DNA from: a virus
DNA: 32,326 bases
IMG/VR virus record: IMGVR_UViG_3300047352_000034
Coordinates: 1-32,326 of that record
Reading direction: 5' to 3' (one strand)
Shown here: positions 30,622-32,326 of the stretch, in pieces
Numbering within the stretch: the first letter of the stretch is position 1
Layout: every line of letters begins with the position of its first letter
Notes under the pieces: model-generated
Told to the model about the DNA's origin: nothing
What the model saw: only the letters and a program-made list of their open reading frames with translations
The model's database searches: none
Made by a program: the position numbers and the translations under genes

Positions 30622-31098
30622 TTCTTATCTGCCTATTCTTTTCCTCTAAATATGCTAACCATCCTGTATATTCGGATAAGGTCATTCTTTCTTCTAGTTC
30701 CTGAACTGTACAATGCAACATTTCAGCTAGATAGTATTTAGCAAATAAGTCCTTATCCTCTGCTACTTTTTTGCTTGTTGTTCTACACTTGGAGTAGACA
30801 TGATTTCAGTTGCAACTCTTGCGAGTACATCTTTATCTACACCATTCATAAGTGTATGTTTATCTGATAGGTCAAATACTTTTTCACCATCAGAATCTAA
30901 GGCTTTATATATTAAGCAATAAGCCATCAATGCCACATCATCATCTTTTGCATATCGTTGCAATTTAGACATTTCAGCAAGCGTTAATGGCTTTGCATAT
31001 ACTTTAAGAACCTCATCTCCATCACTCCATTCAGGTATCTCTATCTCTTTGATTTCTAAAGAATCAAAATGAGCTTTTGCCTTATCTATAAGTTTCAT
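30611..31098 (-). CDS. Tail assembly chaperone fusion made by -1 frameshift (gpGT-like, 162 aa)
   Basis: The 111-codon chaperone ends GCA AAA AAG TAG. The heptamer A AAA AAG (30772-30766) is a classical -1 slip site right before the stop. In the -1 frame an open stretch continues for 51 codons (VAEDKDLFAKYYLAEMLHCT, then a T-domain-like end with EYTGWLAYLEEKNRQIR), stopping at 30611, just inside the tape-measure start. This is the lambda G/GT arrangement: the short form and a small amount of the long form line the tape measure while the tube grows. After the slip site, TAGCA and TGCTA about 17 bases apart, with ATAAG/CTTAT between, could form a weak stimulating hairpin. Slippage frequency cannot be read from the sequence. 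Confidence 0.8.
30763..31098 (-). CDS. Tail assembly chaperone, short form (gpG-like)
   Basis: The 111-residue protein has the small helical pattern of tail chaperones in this position: MKLIDKAKAHFDSLEIKEIE, PEWSDGDEVLKVYAKPLTLA, then EMSKLQRYAKDDDVALMAYC and a C-terminal helix. The segment PLTLAEMSKLQ is typical of this family. It follows the tail tube gene by 4 bases. Its last codons form the slip site for the longer fusion described at 30611-31098. Confidence 0.85.
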   Translation of the reverse strand: MKLIDKAKAHFDSLEIKEIEIPEWSDGDEVLKVYAKPLTLAEMSKLQRYAKDDDVALMAYCLIYKALDSDGEKVFDLSDKHTLMNGVDKDVLARVATEIMSTPSVEQQAKK

Positions 31099-31102
31099 GC
31101 TC

Positions 31103-31492
31103 TTATACTGTTGTTGATGTTAATGCACCATTGCCCTGTACTGATATGCTTGCTTCAATAAGACCATCAAAACTCGCACTTCTTGAAACACCAGTAACAA
31201 TAGCTGAACCTGTATAGTACACATCTCCTGATGCATCTCCTTCAGGATATACATTAAGAGTTACTTCTGACCCAATGGTTAAAGCACCTTGACCTGAAGT
31301 GTCAGTCTCATCCCAAAATACATCCAAACTTCCTGAGAAAGAAGTCAATGATGATTTATACGTTCTAGCAGAATCACCCATTGAAGTATCTTCTAAAGTA
31401 TCAGCAGATTCTTCAATTGAATATGATCTTATTTCAGCTACAGCATTAGAACCGACTTTTACAGTTCCTTCACTTCCTTTATGTGTTGCCAT
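31103..31492 (-). CDS. Major tail tube protein (129 aa)
   Basis: The 129-residue protein is a beta-rich tube subunit of the HK97/lambda gpV type: HKGSEGTVKVGSNAVAEIRS, SYSIEESADTLEDTSMGDSA, a TSFSGSLDVFWDETD strand pair, then VTLNVYPEGDASGDVYYTGS and SRSASFDGLIEASISVQGNG. Alternating strands and the DTS-M-GD-S-A-R-T motif are usual for tube proteins that stack into the tail. It follows the tail terminator and a 55-residue gene, whose end overlaps its start by 14 bases. Confidence 0.85.
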   Translation of the reverse strand: MATHKGSEGTVKVGSNAVAEIRSYSIEESADTLEDTSMGDSARTYKSSLTSFSGSLDVFWDETDTSGQGALTIGSEVTLNVYPEGDASGDVYYTGSAIVTGVSRSASFDGLIEASISVQGNGALTSTTV

Positions 31493-31646
31493 TTTCTACC
31501 TCGTCTTTCGACTTTTTCTTAGAAGAAGATTTAACTTTATCTTGCGAATGGACTGCTTCCTCTTTCCAACCCATATTCAATAAACTCTCAACCTTAGAAG
31601 GATGAGCTTTTATAGAAACTTTGCCATCAGGACTAATCATTTTCAT
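31479..31646 (-). CDS. Small protein between terminator and tube genes (55 aa)
   Basis: Read directly from the minus strand: MKMISPDGKVSIKAHPSKVE, then SLLNMGWKEEAVHSQDKVKS and a Lys/Ser-rich tail. The opening M-x-x-PDG-x-V-x-[IV]-x-x-x-x-SKVE-x-x-x-x-x-GW pattern recurs in small proteins of phage structural operons, where it may be a virion or neck accessory. AAGGAG lies 6 bases before the ATG, a strong SD. It overlaps the tail tube start by 14 bases. Below usual ORF cut-offs. Confidence 0.65.
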   Translation of the reverse strand: MKMISPDGKVSIKAHPSKVESLLNMGWKEEAVHSQDKVKSSSKKKSKDEVENGNT

Positions 31647-31656
31647 AATTGTCTCC

Positions 31657-32097
31657 TTATACTGCTACATCAGGATTAGTTTCCTGAACGTAGTAATTAG
31701 TTAAGAAGGTCATTGAGACATAGCCCAATGGTTTTTCACCTTCCGCGTTAAATTCAATTTCAGTTGACTCAAGATATGTATCTTTAGCCAATCCACCTAA
31801 AGTTCTATCAGCAGCTATAGCTTCCTCAACTTCTTTACTTATTGTGTCTATTGTGTCGTCAAAGTTGCTTGTAGCTTTTGCATAACCTTCTACTACTACA
31901 CTCAAATCTCTACTCATTAACCTATCAGTTCCAATAACGATAGGTTCTGATGTTTCTGATTTAGTGTAGATAGCTAATGCTGGTACTGTTTCTAATGGAT
32001 AAACCCTAGACTCATAAACTCTTGTACCAGTAGTTGTTAAATTATTTAGAGTTGTTCCAAAGTATTCTCTAATTTGTTGTCTGATATGATTCGCCAC
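31657..32097 (-). CDS. Tail terminator, gpU-like (146 aa)
   Basis: The protein begins with a helix (NHIRQQIREYFGTTLNNLTT), then TRVYESRVYPLETVPALAIY, a segment SRDLSVVVEGYAKA, a helix with FDDTIDTISKEVEEAIAAD, and LESTEIEFNAEGEKPLGYVS at the end, the order of lambda gpU and HK97 tail terminators, which cap the finished tube and join it to the head. The start is a GTG at 32097 that overlaps the TAG of the upstream connector (TAGTG); no ATG lies at a comparable position. Confidence 0.8.
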   Translation of the reverse strand: MANHIRQQIREYFGTTLNNLTTTGTRVYESRVYPLETVPALAIYTKSETSEPIVIGTDRLMSRDLSVVVEGYAKATSNFDDTIDTISKEVEEAIAADRTLGGLAKDTYLESTEIEFNAEGEKPLGYVSMTFLTNYYVQETNPDVAV

Positions 32098-32326
32098 TAT
32101 ATTTCCTCTAACATCAATGCAGAAAAACCAGTGCGATCAGACTGAATATTAACAACTGTATAACTTTGTGCTGCTTTCAACACGTTACCATTTACATCTT
32201 TAATTGCAGATACATCCAATCTATTACCAAAAGCAATATTAGGTATGTCTACTGTTCTGCAATAAGCAATAGGTTTAAGAGCTTCTACACCTATTCCTTC
32301 TTCTTGTTCTACATATTCATTATTTA
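32097..32326 (-). CDS. Head-tail joining protein, second paralogue (3' part; begins at 251 across the join)
   Basis: This is the C-terminal part of the 117-residue protein that starts at 251. Bases 32200-32326 repeat 1-127; the unique part (32097-32199) encodes VNGNVLKAAQSYTVVNIQSD and RTGFSALMLEEI before the TAG. The segment GNVLKA and the final LEE match the end of its upstream paralogue. The TAG overlaps the GTG of the tail terminator gene. The frame is unbroken across the join, which supports the circular unit. Confidence 0.75.
   Translation of the reverse strand, partial: NNEYVEQEEGIGVEALKPIAYCRTVDIPNIAFGNRLDVSAIKDVNGNVLKAAQSYTVVNIQSDRTGFSALMLEEI
32200..32326. repeat. Right copy of 127-bp terminal direct repeat
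   Basis: Identical to bases 1-127. See the left copy; one of the two should be removed when the genome is closed. Confidence 0.95.

Noticed and set aside
1-32326. tRNA or rRNA genes
   Set aside because: No cloverleaf or conserved tRNA/rRNA segment was noticed in the gaps, which are all under 150 bases. A dedicated tRNA search was not possible.

Overview
The window looks like a complete genome of a small tailed phage with a siphovirus gene set, probably assembled from a metagenome. The first 127 bases recur exactly as the last 127 (32200-32326), and one gene reads in frame across that join, so the molecule is a circle or a circularly permuted unit of about 32,199 bp. Every supported gene lies on the minus strand, and many neighbours overlap by ATGA, TAATG or TAGTG. 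The sequence is visibly AT-rich. Together with the protein types (S74-type fibre, DUF3310, YqaJ-type exonuclease, tail hub with a Phage_tail_APC-like partner) it suggests a phage of an AT-rich marine bacterium. The host cannot be named from the sequence.

In transcription order (high to low coordinates) the structural block runs as follows: 52-aa helix-turn-helix protein and gpZ-like protein (8862-8039), a possible cos region, small and large terminase (7928-5663), gpW-type connector (5572-4976), lambda-type portal (4976-3480), and one 854-codon reading frame that joins an N-terminal domain, a Tudor-like domain, an HK97-type protease and the major capsid protein (3487-923). After that come a small protein at the lambda FI position and two tandem paralogous head-tail joining proteins, the second crossing the contig ends. 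From the right edge downward follow the tail terminator, a 55-aa protein, tail tube, a tail chaperone pair with a clear -1 frameshift site (A AAA AAG), tape measure, two minor tail proteins, the gpJ-like hub, a small chaperone and a 1433-aa fibre with an S74 intramolecular chaperone (32097-19488). The order is that of lambda.

Below the fibre come three small proteins, a holin, a GH24 endolysin and a PD-(D/E)XK nuclease (19485-17413). The DNA-metabolism block (17325-8872) holds a serine-recombinase-like protein with an altered active site, a winged-helix protein, a YqaJ-type exonuclease, a ribbon-helix-helix protein, a one-pass membrane peptide, a Hjc-type resolvase, an SSB-like protein ending in an acidic tip, a Toprim primase-helicase and a group of small proteins including DUF3310. 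There is no DNA polymerase, RNA polymerase or convincing integrase, so the phage must rely on the host replisome.

The points most worth checking are: internal ribosome sites at each domain boundary of the capsid frame; a 14-bp motif that recurs between transcription blocks; a four-copy TACACAC array with a hairpin beside the primase-helicase gene, which could be an origin; the tail chaperone frameshift site; and eight small genes of 34-58 codons that are easily overlooked.
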